This document shows positions 17,594 through 26,874 of a stretch of DNA of 64,000 nt, piece after piece (the first letter of the stretch is position 1; each line of letters starts with the position of its first letter). The translations under genes and the position numbers were made by a program. The notes under the pieces are model-generated. The model was not told where the DNA came from and ran no database searches. It saw nothing but the letters and a program-made list of their open reading frames with translations. Source of the DNA: Cutibacterium acnes (GTDB lineage: Bacteria; Actinomycetota; Actinomycetes; Propionibacteriales; Propionibacteriaceae); the NCBI RefSeq assembly GCF_003030305.1, contig NZ_CP023676.1, forward strand, positions 682,001 through 746,000. Direction: 5' to 3'.

Positions 17594-19168
17594 TTAGGCC
17601 TGACCGGCAGGGGTGATGGTGACGCTTACCGGGCCTTCTCCGGTGGAGCTGACCTGCAGGCGTGTGTCTCCGGCTTTGGAAATGACCTTGGCGCCCTTCA
17701 CCTCGACCTTGTAACCATTGGGGTAGTGGATAGCCGGGACGGCGATCTCGGAGACGGATCCTGCCGCGAAGTCACCGTCACCGGCGACACGTTTAGCCGT
17801 CCACGTGGCCTGGTACGTCCGGGTGGACTGGTCCCAGGTCGTCGAGGTCGGGGTGCCCGCAGCGGCGCGCAGGTGCGGTACCGCCAGAATGGCGAGCTTG
17901 GTGTGGTCCACTTGTTCGTCGGTGACAGGTCCCGGACGGTTGATATGACGGACGAGCTCCTCGTCTGCAGCATTCTGGGTTGTCGGGTCGGAGTTTCCGT
18001 TGTACGTCCAGTACAGCCAGCCGACCAGATGGGCGCGAGCCTTGGATGTGACCCCCATGAGAGTGCCGGGGTCTTTGGTGGCCCCGAATTCACTGAGCAA
18101 GGAGGCTGAGTTGTTGAACTGGGCTGCCTGGTCGGCGTTGTGGAAGGTGCGAGTGTCGGGGAGATTGCACCCGACGTAGGAGCCGAAGATTGCGTTCATG
18201 GGGCAGTAGACGTGCCAAGAAATGGCAGCCTTCGGTGAGGATGGGCGGGCTGGGCGGCTGTCCAGCCCCATGTTCCACGTTGAGTAGGGCTCGTAGGTGA
18301 CGATGCCGTCGGGGTCGACCGAGGTGATGGCTCTGCCGACTTTCTCGTACAAGGTGTCCAAGGACACCATCGCTCGGCCGCACCAGCCGAAGGCAACGTA
18401 GCAGATGGGGTAGTGATGTCCCGGCCAAGGCTCGTTGATAATGTCGTATCCCATGACGCCGGGTTCCTGCCCGACGACCTGTGCGACGTGCTTCCACATG
18501 GCCGCGTAACGATCCTGCAAGCCCACTCCGCCCGGGCCCTTGGCATTGTCCAGGAAACTGTCGTAAGCCTTGATGAGTCCGAGGTTGAAGACCTGGTTGG
18601 CGGGGAAGCCAACCTTGAGCAGATTCGGTGCTCCCTTGTCGAGAACGGCCCAGTCGGGGGCTCCCTCACCCTCGAACTTCTCGTTATACATGTCCTGGTG
18701 AGCGTCCAAGAGGGTCATTATGCCGTGAGCGCGAAGTGTTCTTACTGTGCGGGTGATGCTGGCCAGGTAGGCGTCGTCGTACTCTCCGGGCTTGGGCTCG
18801 ACCCCCTTCCATATGACTCCCAGGCGCACCGAATCGAAGCCGTTCTTCTGTAACCAGGCAGCGTCGGCGTCATCGAATCCATCGGCTTCGGGACTGTATG
18901 GGTGACGTTTAGAGACCATGTTGACACCGGCGGTGAGGATAGCGCGACCCTGACCGTCGGTGTACCAACGGCCGGACTGCCCGATGGGGCCGGCGTCGGT
19001 GATGGTCTTTGACGTTGCGATGTGGGGAGCGGCGTCGCTGGTATGGGGCGAGGCCTGTGCAGGCATCTGTGCCATGCAGGCGGCAGTAAGGGCAGCAATG
19101 AAGGTGGTCGCCCACCGGGTGACGCCTCGGCGTCGTGCATCCGGGGAATGCCATGAATGGTGATACAT
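17594..19168 (-). CDS. Secreted endoglycoceramidase-like glycoside hydrolase, GH5
   Basis: About 524 residues. A basic, hydrophobic N-terminus ending MAQMPAQA looks like a signal peptide. The catalytic barrel carries the acid/base Glu (about residue 246) in YDIINEPWPGHHYP and the nucleophile Glu (about residue 360) in LLSEFGAT, with the EGCase-type SVRLGVIWKGVEP and LLDAHQDMYN motifs. A beta-rich C-terminal domain follows. Such enzymes cut the oligosaccharide from glycosphingolipids. C. acnes is known from memory to carry several; here it probably attacks host ceramide glycans. The ATG at 19168 is preferred to a GTG at 19189. Confidence 0.9.
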   Translation of the reverse strand: MYHHSWHSPDARRRGVTRWATTFIAALTAACMAQMPAQASPHTSDAAPHIATSKTITDAGPIGQSGRWYTDGQGRAILTAGVNMVSKRHPYSPEADGFDDADAAWLQKNGFDSVRLGVIWKGVEPKPGEYDDAYLASITRTVRTLRAHGIMTLLDAHQDMYNEKFEGEGAPDWAVLDKGAPNLLKVGFPANQVFNLGLIKAYDSFLDNAKGPGGVGLQDRYAAMWKHVAQVVGQEPGVMGYDIINEPWPGHHYPICYVAFGWCGRAMVSLDTLYEKVGRAITSVDPDGIVTYEPYSTWNMGLDSRPARPSSPKAAISWHVYCPMNAIFGSYVGCNLPDTRTFHNADQAAQFNNSASLLSEFGATKDPGTLMGVTSKARAHLVGWLYWTYNGNSDPTTQNAADEELVRHINRPGPVTDEQVDHTKLAILAVPHLRAAAGTPTSTTWDQSTRTYQATWTAKRVAGDGDFAAGSVSEIAVPAIHYPNGYKVEVKGAKVISKAGDTRLQVSSTGEGPVSVTITPAGQA

Positions 19169-19224
19169 GGCCTTAAAGATACAGCACACGAGGATCGCCC
19201 CAGCGGGCCCGTGAGTACGTTCAA

Positions 19225-20385
19225 TCAGTGACTGACGGGTTGAACCCCCAGATTTATGCCGACCAGACCACGCGGGCGCGCGTCAATGGTCTTGGCGAGT
19301 TCGGTGATGGCCTCGGCTGCGGGCGAGTCCGGGTGGGTGATGACGATCGGGTCGCCGTCGTCACCGCCGCTGCGCAGTTCGACGTCGAGTGGGATCTGGC
19401 CGAGCAACGGGATCGTGGTGCCCAGACGTTCTGACAGTGCGTCGGCAGCCTTTTGACCGCCACCGGTGCCGAACAGTTCGACGCGGAAGGTCTCGCGGGA
19501 CTTTGGCGCGGTCACTTCCAGCCATGACATGTTCTCCACGACGCCTAACACCCGTTGCTGCATGATTCCAGCCATCGTGCCGGCACGCTCAGCCACCTCG
19601 GATGCGGCCTGCTGCGGGGTGGTGACGACAAGTACCTCAGCGTTGGGCAGCTTCTGTCCCAGACTCATGGCGATGTCGCCGGTGCCAGGCGGAAGATCGA
19701 TGAGGAGGTAGTCAAGATCGCCCCAGTGAACGTCGGCCAGCAGCTGAGTGAGTGCCCGGTCGAGGATCGGTCCGCGCCAAGCGATGACGTCGGACTTGTT
19801 GGGCTTCATCATGCCGATGCTGATCGACTTAATGCCAAGTCCAGGAACCGGAAGCAGCATGTCATCAAGAGGAGTGGGGTGGGCATCCCCTAGGCCGAGC
19901 ATGTCAGGCACCGAGTGGCCGTAGATGTCGGCGTCCAGTAGACCAACCTCGCGGCCGAGCTGAGCCAGGGCCAGGGCCAGGTTGACGGTGACAGAGGATT
20001 TGCCGACGCCACCTTTACCCGAGGAAACCGCGATGACTTTGGTGGTGTTCCCCGGTTGGGCAAAGGGAATGACGCGTTCGGGGACGTCGCCGCGCAGCTG
20101 AACTTTGAGAGCATCGCGCTGTTCGTCGGTCATGGTGCCGAGTTCGACGGAAACACTGGTCACCCCGTCAACGCTGCGCACAGCCTCGGTGGCCTGCTCA
20201 CGTAGCTCGGTCTTGAGGGGACACCCGGCGACGGTCAGCAGGATGCGGACGAAAGCGCGTCCCTGCTCGTCGACGGTAATCTCATCAATCATGTTGAGAT
20301 CGGTAATGGGGCGTTTGATCTCGGGGTCATTGACGTGCGACAACGCATCGGCAATGGCCTTAACCACTGGGTTCTCGGTGCTCAT
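19225..20385 (-). CDS. mrp: Mrp/ApbC-family Fe-S cluster carrier ATPase
   Basis: 386 residues: an N-terminal DUF59/MIP18 domain (about residues 5-80) and a ParA-like ATPase with Walker A GKGGVGKSS near residue 120 and LIDLPPGTGD. The family carries or loads iron-sulfur clusters. The CxxC pair found near the C-terminal third of many Mrp proteins is not visible; the corresponding segment reads NMSWLEVTAPKSRETF, as in remembered actinobacterial relatives, so cluster binding may differ. It lies downstream of the MgtE-like and DUF1003 genes in a likely operon. Confidence 0.93.
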   Translation of the reverse strand: MSTENPVVKAIADALSHVNDPEIKRPITDLNMIDEITVDEQGRAFVRILLTVAGCPLKTELREQATEAVRSVDGVTSVSVELGTMTDEQRDALKVQLRGDVPERVIPFAQPGNTTKVIAVSSGKGGVGKSSVTVNLALALAQLGREVGLLDADIYGHSVPDMLGLGDAHPTPLDDMLLPVPGLGIKSISIGMMKPNKSDVIAWRGPILDRALTQLLADVHWGDLDYLLIDLPPGTGDIAMSLGQKLPNAEVLVVTTPQQAASEVAERAGTMAGIMQQRVLGVVENMSWLEVTAPKSRETFRVELFGTGGGQKAADALSERLGTTIPLLGQIPLDVELRSGGDDGDPIVITHPDSPAAEAITELAKTIDARPRGLVGINLGVQPVSH

Positions 20386-20446
20386 GCTGACTTGTCTACA
20401 CACCGTTGGCCCGATGCGACAACTCGCTCGTCGCGAACCGGGTCAG

Positions 20447-20962
20447 TTAGTGGGAGGCCGGTGAGGCCTCGATCTCCTCGAGCAGGGAGCGCAACTCGTC
20501 GCGTAGCTCCGAGCGCAAATAATCGCGCGTGGCCAACTCGCCCATCTGCATCCGAATGGATGCGACCTCCCGGGCCAGGAACTCCATGTCGGCACGAGAC
20601 TGGGCGGCGACCCGACGATCCTCAGCCATCGACACCCGATCCCGGTCCTCCTGGCGATTCTGCGCCAGCAGGATGAGGGGAGCGGAGTAAGAAGCTTGGG
20701 TAGAGAAGAACAGATTGAGCAGGATGAACGGGTACGGGTCGAAGCGCAACTTATAGATTGCTACGAGATTCCAGATGACCCAGCTGCATACGATCACCGT
20801 CATGTAGACGAGGAACTTTGCCGTGCCCATAAACCGCGCGGTGGCCTCCGCGAACTGCCCGAACTTCTCGGAGTCCAGCTGTACTCGAGGGCGTTTGACC
20901 TTGCGTGGTCCCGGGATGTCGAGGCGGTCAGCGTCATGCAGCCACTGATCGTTATCAGCCAT
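20447..20962 (-). CDS. DUF1003 membrane protein
   Basis: 171 residues with two membrane segments (about residues 45-65 and 75-95) and the DUF1003 motif DPYPFILLNLFFSTQASYSAPLI, followed by a charged helical C-terminal tail. Function is not established. Its start overlaps the end of the upstream MgtE-N/CBS gene by 8 bp, and mrp follows by about 60 bp. The same trio is recalled in mycobacteria, so the order is an old actinobacterial arrangement. Confidence 0.92.
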   Translation of the reverse strand: MADNDQWLHDADRLDIPGPRKVKRPRVQLDSEKFGQFAEATARFMGTAKFLVYMTVIVCSWVIWNLVAIYKLRFDPYPFILLNLFFSTQASYSAPLILLAQNRQEDRDRVSMAEDRRVAAQSRADMEFLAREVASIRMQMGELATRDYLRSELRDELRSLLEEIEASPASH

Positions 20963-22220
20963 GGTTCACCTCCACGAATTCGCCGTCCATCTGGTCGCCG
21001 CGCCAGTCGGCGGGTAGCAGATGGTCAAGAAGGTCGTCAACGGCTACCGCCCCAACCAGCTGGTTCGCATCGTTGACGACGGGAACGACGACGAGGTTAT
21101 AGGTAGCGAAGTAGCGGCTCACCGCGCCTACCGGGGCATCGGTGTGCATGGGCTCAAGGTCGGAGTCGATGATCGCTGAGACCATCGTCGAAGGAGGTTC
21201 GCGCAGGAGCCGTTGCACGTGTACCGCTCCCAGGTAACGGCCGGTAGGGGTTTCGGTGGGAGGACGGCACACGAAGACCATGGATGCCTCGGCTGGTGTG
21301 ATGTCTTCGTTACGTACCAAAGCCAAGGCGTCAGCGACAGTCGCGTCGGCGGCAACGATGACGGGCTCAGGGGTCATCATGGCTCCCGCAGTGAACTCGT
21401 CGTAGGCCATCAGGGAGCGGACGTCGTCGGCGTCGTCGGGCTCCATGCGCGCCAGCAACTGGTGGGCGGTGGTATCGGGGAGCTCTTTGATTAGGTCGGC
21501 GGCGTCGTCGGGGTCCATCTCTTCGAGGATGTCGGCGGCGCGGTCGGGGTCGAGGACGGTGATGAGGGAAACCTGCTCGTCCTCGGGAAGTTCCTCGATG
21601 GCGTTGGCAAGCTGGTCGTCGTCCAGGGCCATGGCGACTTCTGCACGGCGATGCGGGTTCATGTCGTGAAGTTCCCGGGCCATGTCCGCTGGCTTCATCT
21701 CATGCATCTCGGCGATGGTTCTCTCAGTGGACTGGCGCGAGGCGAGCACGAGGGAGGGGACTTCGCGCCAATCGACGATGGTCGGGTTACTGGGAGCCTT
21801 GCGGATGAATCGACTGCGCCCAGATTCGGCGAGGGCCACCTCATTAATCTCCCACTCGCGGCTGCGCACGGGAGCCATTGAAACGTCCATGACCCATACT
21901 GGCGTGCCATTGCGGCGGAAAGTGCGGTCGAAGAGGTCTTCGATGACGAGGGTCTCGGAGACTCGGCGAGAGAACACTCGGGTGTTGACGGTTCCCGAGA
22001 TCATGATCTGAACCGCGTCAATGGCGTGCACTCGGACCATCGGGACGAAGATTCGTCGACGGGCGAATAGCTCGACGACGAGCCCGCGCACCAGCGGGGC
22101 GCGCCCCGGCGTACGCATCTGGACGACGACATCCCTGACCTTACCGACCTGGTCGCCACTGGCATCCATGACAGGAAGGCCACGAATCCGAGAGATGAAT
22201 ACCGATTGGGACCTGTTCAC
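20955..22220 (-). CDS. Soluble PRC-barrel + MgtE N-domain + CBS-pair protein
   Basis: About 421 residues. The order is a PRC-barrel-like start (RIRGLPVMDASGDQVGKVRDVVV), an MgtE N-terminal superhelix (about residues 165-275, with repeated EEMDPDDAADLIKELP units) and a CBS pair (about 280-405). The magnesium-channel membrane domain of true MgtE is absent, so this is not itself a transporter. It may sense Mg2+ or nucleotides and act with the DUF1003 partner; that is inference. The GTG at 22220 gives a natural N-terminus; longer in-frame starts are less likely. Confidence 0.87.
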   Translation of the reverse strand: MNRSQSVFISRIRGLPVMDASGDQVGKVRDVVVQMRTPGRAPLVRGLVVELFARRRIFVPMVRVHAIDAVQIMISGTVNTRVFSRRVSETLVIEDLFDRTFRRNGTPVWVMDVSMAPVRSREWEINEVALAESGRSRFIRKAPSNPTIVDWREVPSLVLASRQSTERTIAEMHEMKPADMARELHDMNPHRRAEVAMALDDDQLANAIEELPEDEQVSLITVLDPDRAADILEEMDPDDAADLIKELPDTTAHQLLARMEPDDADDVRSLMAYDEFTAGAMMTPEPVIVAADATVADALALVRNEDITPAEASMVFVCRPPTETPTGRYLGAVHVQRLLREPPSTMVSAIIDSDLEPMHTDAPVGAVSRYFATYNLVVVPVVNDANQLVGAVAVDDLLDHLLPADWRGDQMDGEFVEVNHG

Positions 22221-22325
22221 CCCGCAAAATATACCCAGGCGGCAAACATTAACGCTGCGAGACGAGAGCAAGAAGCTGTCGGTGCTTACCCGTAAACTGA
22301 TGCTTACCTCAAGGAGGAAGCCGTG

Positions 22326-22835
22326 ATGTTAAGTGTGGTCCCGGGCAGAGCGAGTGCCATATTCAATCTGGAGTACCCGCAGTCGGTCGTCGTGGTTGAT
22401 GACTACGCGACCGCCCAGAAGATTGTCGACCAGCTGTCCGATAAGGAATTTCCGGTCGAAAATCTCTGCATCGTCGGGACAGACCTCAAAACGGTGGAGC
22501 GCGTTACCGGACGTCGCACGTGGGGCTCGGTGCTCGGCCAAGGGGCGGTGTCAGGACTCGGGATGGGCCTTCTCGTCGGCCTCATGATGATGTTCTTCAC
22601 CCCAGGCGGGGCCGTTCTCTCCCTGCTGCTGACCGGACTCATCGTTGGTGTGGTTATCGGCATGATTACCGCCGCTATTACGTACTCGATGAGTGGTGGA
22701 GAGAGGGACTTTAACTCTGTCCAGCAAGTCGTGGCTACCCACTATGAGGTGCTCGCTGAACACAAGGTGGCTGCACAGGCCCGTGAGATGGTGTCTGATA
22801 TGCCATTCATGAGGGCGAAGGCTTTCGAAGGCTGA
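22326..22835 (+). CDS. General-stress-protein-17M-like membrane protein
   Basis: 169 residues. An N-terminal alpha/beta part (PQSVVVVDDYATAQKIVDQLSDKEFPVENLCIVG) resembles the YflT/general stress protein 17M domain. A central glycine-rich hydrophobic hairpin forms two membrane segments (about residues 70-118). AAGGAGG lies about 7 bases before the ATG; an overlapping GTG at 22323 is possible. It diverges from the MgtE-like gene. Function is unknown. Confidence 0.82.
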   Translation: MLSVVPGRASAIFNLEYPQSVVVVDDYATAQKIVDQLSDKEFPVENLCIVGTDLKTVERVTGRRTWGSVLGQGAVSGLGMGLLVGLMMMFFTPGGAVLSLLLTGLIVGVVIGMITAAITYSMSGGERDFNSVQQVVATHYEVLAEHKVAAQAREMVSDMPFMRAKAFEG

Positions 22836-22948
22836 TTTGTTTTTGGGGGCCTGCCGACGGGCGTGCCCGGCGGTGGTGGCAGTATCAGACAGTCCGCGCC
22901 TTCGGCACCTGTGCCGACAAACGGCAATCAGCACCATCGAGGAATGTT

Positions 22949-23821
22949 ATGGCCAACACCGTCACAACTAGGAACGCCGTGCCGAGAGGGGTCGTGGTTC
23001 TTTTCGCCGTCACTGCTGTCGCCATCACTGTCACGTTGGCGCTGGGATCGACGGTGTGTGCCACTGATGCCTCGGCCTCGTGCCCGAACTGGCCCGGTTG
23101 TTATGTCGGTCGTCTCACCCCGTTGGACGCTACCCAGCCGTGGGTCGAGTTCATCCATCGCGTCATTTCGGCCTCGGTGGGTCTGTTCGCGCTCGCCAGC
23201 GTCATCGTCGGCATGGTGTATCGACATGCTGACAAGCTGCTGGCTGCCCTCCCGATCGTAGCTCTGTTGGGGGCGTTGACGTCCGGCGTGTTCGGTATGA
23301 TGACCATCAAGTGGGGGATTAACTCGGTTGAGGCCTCTTTCGACCTGCTTGCCGCGATTATCTCGATGGGAGCTATGTGGCGGGCTTACTTTGTTGCGCG
23401 TAAGCCACGGTCGTCGTGGAGATGGAATGGGCGGACCAAGCTTGGGATTGGAGCTGTCGCCTTCCTCGTTATCGGCCACTTCTTCGCTGTGCAGGTGGCC
23501 GGTTGCGGGTCGCTGACCCGTTGTATGGGCTGGGCGATGTTCGTACGTGGTGCCGGGGACGGACCTTTCGCTGGCTGGATTGCTCAGCAGGCCATCATGG
23601 GAATCGGAATGCTGCTCGCGATCGTTTCCCTCGTGGCTCGCTGGGGGCGTCGCAATGGCTGGGACATTCTCTGCGCTGTGTTCATCGTCATTGAGCTCGT
23701 CGTCGGGGTGCTCATCGCCGTTAACGGATCCAGCCACGGTCTGGGAACCTTGCACGCGATCCCCGCCGTGCTCATCCTGTGCCTGACCATGACGGCGACG
23801 ATGCGCAGTGCCAGAGGCTGA
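22949..23821 (+). CDS. ctaA: CtaA/COX15-type heme A synthase-like protein
   Basis: 290 residues with about eight membrane segments. The SCPNWPGCYVGRLTP segment with its cysteine pair and the WVEFIHRVISASVG helix with the conserved Glu and His belong to the CtaA family; another His lies in LGTLHAIPAV near the C-terminus. The second half has a cysteine pair (GCGSLTRC). The family oxidises heme O to heme A for terminal oxidases. No ctaB or cox genes are in view, so use in an aa3 oxidase cannot be judged. A GAGGAATG site precedes the ATG. Confidence 0.87.
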   Translation: MANTVTTRNAVPRGVVVLFAVTAVAITVTLALGSTVCATDASASCPNWPGCYVGRLTPLDATQPWVEFIHRVISASVGLFALASVIVGMVYRHADKLLAALPIVALLGALTSGVFGMMTIKWGINSVEASFDLLAAIISMGAMWRAYFVARKPRSSWRWNGRTKLGIGAVAFLVIGHFFAVQVAGCGSLTRCMGWAMFVRGAGDGPFAGWIAQQAIMGIGMLLAIVSLVARWGRRNGWDILCAVFIVIELVVGVLIAVNGSSHGLGTLHAIPAVLILCLTMTATMRSARG

Positions 23822-23851
23822 GAAGTCTGGACACCGCGCATCGACACTGGA

Positions 23852-25348
23852 TCAGTGGCAAGCGCGTCCCCAGATCTCTTGCATCCAGGCCTCGATCTCG
23901 TCGACCTGACGCGGGCAATCCTTGGATAGCCACTCAGGCTCACCGTCAGTGATGCACAGGTCGTCCTCAATGCGTACACCGATACCGCGGAACTCCTCGG
24001 GGACCAGTAGGTCGGTTTGTTTGAAGTAGATACCCGGCTCGTCGGAGACGCACATACCCTTCTTGAGCGGTCCGGAGTAATCCTGACGACGTGCCTGGTT
24101 ACAGTCGTGGACATCTAGACCGAGGTGGTGCGACGTGCCGTGAACCATCCACCGGCGGTGCTGCCCGCCTTCGGGGGACAGCGACTCCTCGACGCTGACT
24201 GGAAGGATGCCCCACTCGTGCAGATACTCGCAGATGACGCGAATGGCGGCCTGATGGATCTCGGCATGGTCGTGGCCAACTTTCGCGACGGCAGCTGCCG
24301 CGTCCTGAGCCTCAAGGACGGCCTGGTAGACGCGACGCTGGGCGGGAGAGAAGGTTCCCGAGATCGGTAGGGTGCGGGTGATGTCGGCGGTGTAAAGGGA
24401 GTCGACCTCGATCCCAGCGTCGATAAGGATAAGTTCGCCGGGGCGCAGGTCGCCGTCGTTGCGTACCCAGTGCAGCGTGTTGGCGTGGTCGCCGGCTGCG
24501 CAGATCGAGCCGTAGCCCACCTCATTGCCAAGATGACGAGCGACACGTCCGAAGGTGCCTTCCATCCAACGCTCGCCTCGCCCCTTGCGGACGGCTTCCG
24601 GGATCTCAGCGATCATGGATTCAAAACCCACCTTGGATTTGCGGCAGGCATCCCGCAGTTGCTCGACCTCCCAATCGTCTTTGCAGAAGCGGGCGGCTGA
24701 GGAAAACTCGTAGAACTCGTCGTCGGCGTCTTCAGAGCCCCGAGGACGCAATGAGTCGACGGTGGCGGTGACAGTCTCGTCGGCGTCGCGAATAACGCGC
24801 ACTGTGGCGTCTCCGGTCGACAGGGCGTCGTCGAGTTGGGAGATGTCACGGCAGACGAGTCCCGTCATGGCCGCCATTTCCTCAAGGGACTCTCGCTGGC
24901 CAACCCACATCTCACCGTAGGTTGGATCAGCATAGAACTCGCGGTCGGTGCGGGGCGCACGCGGCTTGAAGTACAGCACATCGCGAGTTTCCGCGGTCGT
25001 ATCGACGACTAGGACCGCGTTGGGCTCCCTGTCGGTGCCTAAGCCCGAGTAGTAGGCGAAGGCGGTGTTGGGGCGGAAAGGGTAATCGCAGTCGTTGTTG
25101 CGACGCATGAGATGGCCAGCGGGGATGACGAGGCGATCGCTATCGAAGCGGGCGGCTAAGGCATCACGGTGTGCGGTAGCCGAAGGCGCCGAGCTGAGCG
25201 GTTCGGGCAGCTCGTCGGGATAGGGGGCCCAGTCGGTAGGGATGAACTCGACGAAGGCTTTTGAGAACGGGGTCTGACGCTTGGGGATCCTTTGTTTTTC
25301 GGCTTGCCGCAGTTGTTCGTTGAGCTCTGTGGACCTCGTCTCGGTCAT
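23852..25348 (-). CDS. pepP: Xaa-Pro aminopeptidase (aminopeptidase P)
   Basis: 498 residues: an N-terminal aminopeptidase-P domain (HLMRRNNDCDYPFRPNTAFAYYSGL) and a C-terminal pita-bread M24 metallopeptidase domain. Metal ligands are visible in order: Asp in LILIDAGIE, Asp in YTADITRTLP, His in HGTSHHLGLDVHD, Glu in DEPGIYF and Glu in GIGVRIEDD. It removes N-terminal residues before proline in the cytoplasm. It converges on ctaA with a 30-bp gap. Confidence 0.95.
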   Translation of the reverse strand: MTETRSTELNEQLRQAEKQRIPKRQTPFSKAFVEFIPTDWAPYPDELPEPLSSAPSATAHRDALAARFDSDRLVIPAGHLMRRNNDCDYPFRPNTAFAYYSGLGTDREPNAVLVVDTTAETRDVLYFKPRAPRTDREFYADPTYGEMWVGQRESLEEMAAMTGLVCRDISQLDDALSTGDATVRVIRDADETVTATVDSLRPRGSEDADDEFYEFSSAARFCKDDWEVEQLRDACRKSKVGFESMIAEIPEAVRKGRGERWMEGTFGRVARHLGNEVGYGSICAAGDHANTLHWVRNDGDLRPGELILIDAGIEVDSLYTADITRTLPISGTFSPAQRRVYQAVLEAQDAAAAVAKVGHDHAEIHQAAIRVICEYLHEWGILPVSVEESLSPEGGQHRRWMVHGTSHHLGLDVHDCNQARRQDYSGPLKKGMCVSDEPGIYFKQTDLLVPEEFRGIGVRIEDDLCITDGEPEWLSKDCPRQVDEIEAWMQEIWGRACH

Positions 25349-25641
25349 ATTCGGACCTCCGCTGATTGTTGAGTATCCCCTCTAGTGTAGGTCTCGGTGA
25401 CACGGAAGTCTTGGGGTCCAGAGGGCTTTTATGGGGCCGCACAGACGCAATGCCGGTCCTCTGTCCAGGTCAGTCTAGTCCCCCTACACCCGGGTTAGTT
25501 AGGTACCCGTCGCCTATCGAACCAACGTGACCTCCACAGGGCAGGTATCGAATTACGGCTTCGCCGTGGTGGTTGCGGACAAACAGGCCGGTCAGTGAGG
25601 GCGTCGCGTTGCGTGATGGTTAGAATTCAGAAGGATTTTTT
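25349..25641. other. Intergenic region upstream of pepP and downstream of the lipoprotein gene
   Basis: About 290 bp with no supported gene. It must hold the pepP promoter and the 3' end of the lipoprotein message. No tRNA, repeat or clear terminator was recognised. Confidence 0.6.
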
Positions 25642-26043
25642 CTACTCAGAGCAATCGACTGTATAGTTAAATCTATGACTAGAAATTGACTTTCTTATGG
25701 AGGGGGATATTTTCGTTGTTGGTATCACTGAAACCTGAATTTTGTGAGATGTTTCAACGGATGTTTCATCTGCACAGGCAGCTAGGATGGTCCATTGATC
25801 CGAAGACTGCTGAGATGCGTTATATGAAGGTTTCATCCCGACGATCGGAGAAGCGTCTTGTACGTAGAGAGAAGTATCCTTCCTGATCCTTGCTCCGACG
25901 TCACTTATCGGCCTTCCGGGAAGATCAGATATCGCTAAGGAAGTATTTTCAGGAGATGACTTATGGGGCGTCTTTGTACAGGCGCTGGCGGTCGCAGAAA
26001 GTATTGCAGCCAGCGTCAATGCAGCGAGTTTCAAGACTTTCAT
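25642..26043 (-). CDS. Putative lipoprotein, unknown function
   Basis: 133 residues beginning MKVLKLAALTLAAILSATASAC, a lipoprotein-type signal with a lipobox-like ASAC and cysteine at residue 22, followed by a Ser/Thr/Lys-rich polar domain with two further cysteines (AACADET, TVDCSE). The start ATG overlaps the stop of the upstream exported-protein frame (ATGA), so the two are translationally coupled. Base composition is clearly lower in G+C than pepP. No family recognised. Confidence 0.6.
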   Translation of the reverse strand: MKVLKLAALTLAAILSATASACTKTPHKSSPENTSLAISDLPGRPISDVGARIRKDTSLYVQDASPIVGMKPSYNASQQSSDQWTILAACADETSVETSHKIQVSVIPTTKISPSIRKSISSHRFNYTVDCSE

Positions 26044-26596
26044 CTGAGTCCGCAAGAGATTCTGGTCTGCGAGGGGTCAAATGCCTTCAGGAGATCGCTA
26101 GTTCCGCCGTCGTAATCCATTCCATCGGATCTCCTTTCGTGAACACGCTTGTTGATTCGATACTGCCACAAGTTTCCCGTAGGCCAAGCCGTCCATACTT
26201 TTCCTGCCGCCATTGCAGGAGAAGTGCATCCTACCGTAACGCTTTGTGTAGTAGCAGAAGAGAGGGACAGTTGGGCGCTGATATTGTCCCTGCTGGCTCC
26301 GAGGGCCAGCTGGACGGTCCTGGTTGCTGACATTCCAGAGCTGATTGTGCAGGTGCCACCCTTGGTCTCGATGGTGCAATCACCAATCCGCTGGCTCTTG
26401 TTGACATAGTTGCTATTGGCAAGCTTCTTATCGCGGACAGTAAGTAGGTGTAGCTCCTCCCGCCTAATCCTGTGGTGGTTGCGCCGTCATCCCGCCTACC
26501 CACCAAGTTTTCTTGGGCAGATGCCGCAGTGGTCGTCACTGCTAGTAAAGAAAGCGCGACTGCTGCTATGGCAATGCTAGGGCGAAGGGGTGCCAT
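26040..26596 (-). pseudogene. Exported protein gene with apparent frameshift
   Basis: Two frames together look like one secreted protein. Frame 1 starts at 26596 with a signal peptide (MAPLRPSIAIAAVALSLLAVTTTAASAQ) and loses sense after about residue 53. Frame 2, open from 26486 to 26040, carries the body: KKLANSNYVNKSQRIGDCTIE, GGTCTISSG and VGCTSPAMAAGKVWTAWPTGN. A change to the -1 frame around 26425-26450, equivalent to one missing base, joins them. Frame 2 ends in an ATGA overlap with the lipoprotein gene, which supports it as the real frame. It may be a mutation, an assembly error or, less likely, programmed frameshifting. The cysteine-bearing pattern recalls small secreted actinobacterial proteins of unknown role. 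Confidence 0.6.
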
Positions 26597-26874
26597 TACT
26601 GATCAGTTTTTCTTAGAGGTGCGGAGGTATGCGATAAAAAGAGCATAGACATGCTGATGCCCATGTCCATAAGGAGTTGCGGCAGGATTGTCCGAAAGTT
26701 AGTTGCCGTATAGACGGCATCAGGGGGGATAGTTACCGCCAGAAGCTCACACTGGGTGTGAGGGGGCCTGAACTCGCGCTAGGGCAGGTCATCGCACATA
26801 TGCTCAGCGCTATACCGACTGGAGGTAGGCTGAGCCTCACATGTCAACAGGGCCACGGAACGCAGGAGGCAAGC

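Noticed and set aside
22928-23755. 275-codon minus-strand frame antisense to ctaA
   Set aside because: Highly charged, low-complexity shadow with no recognised domain.
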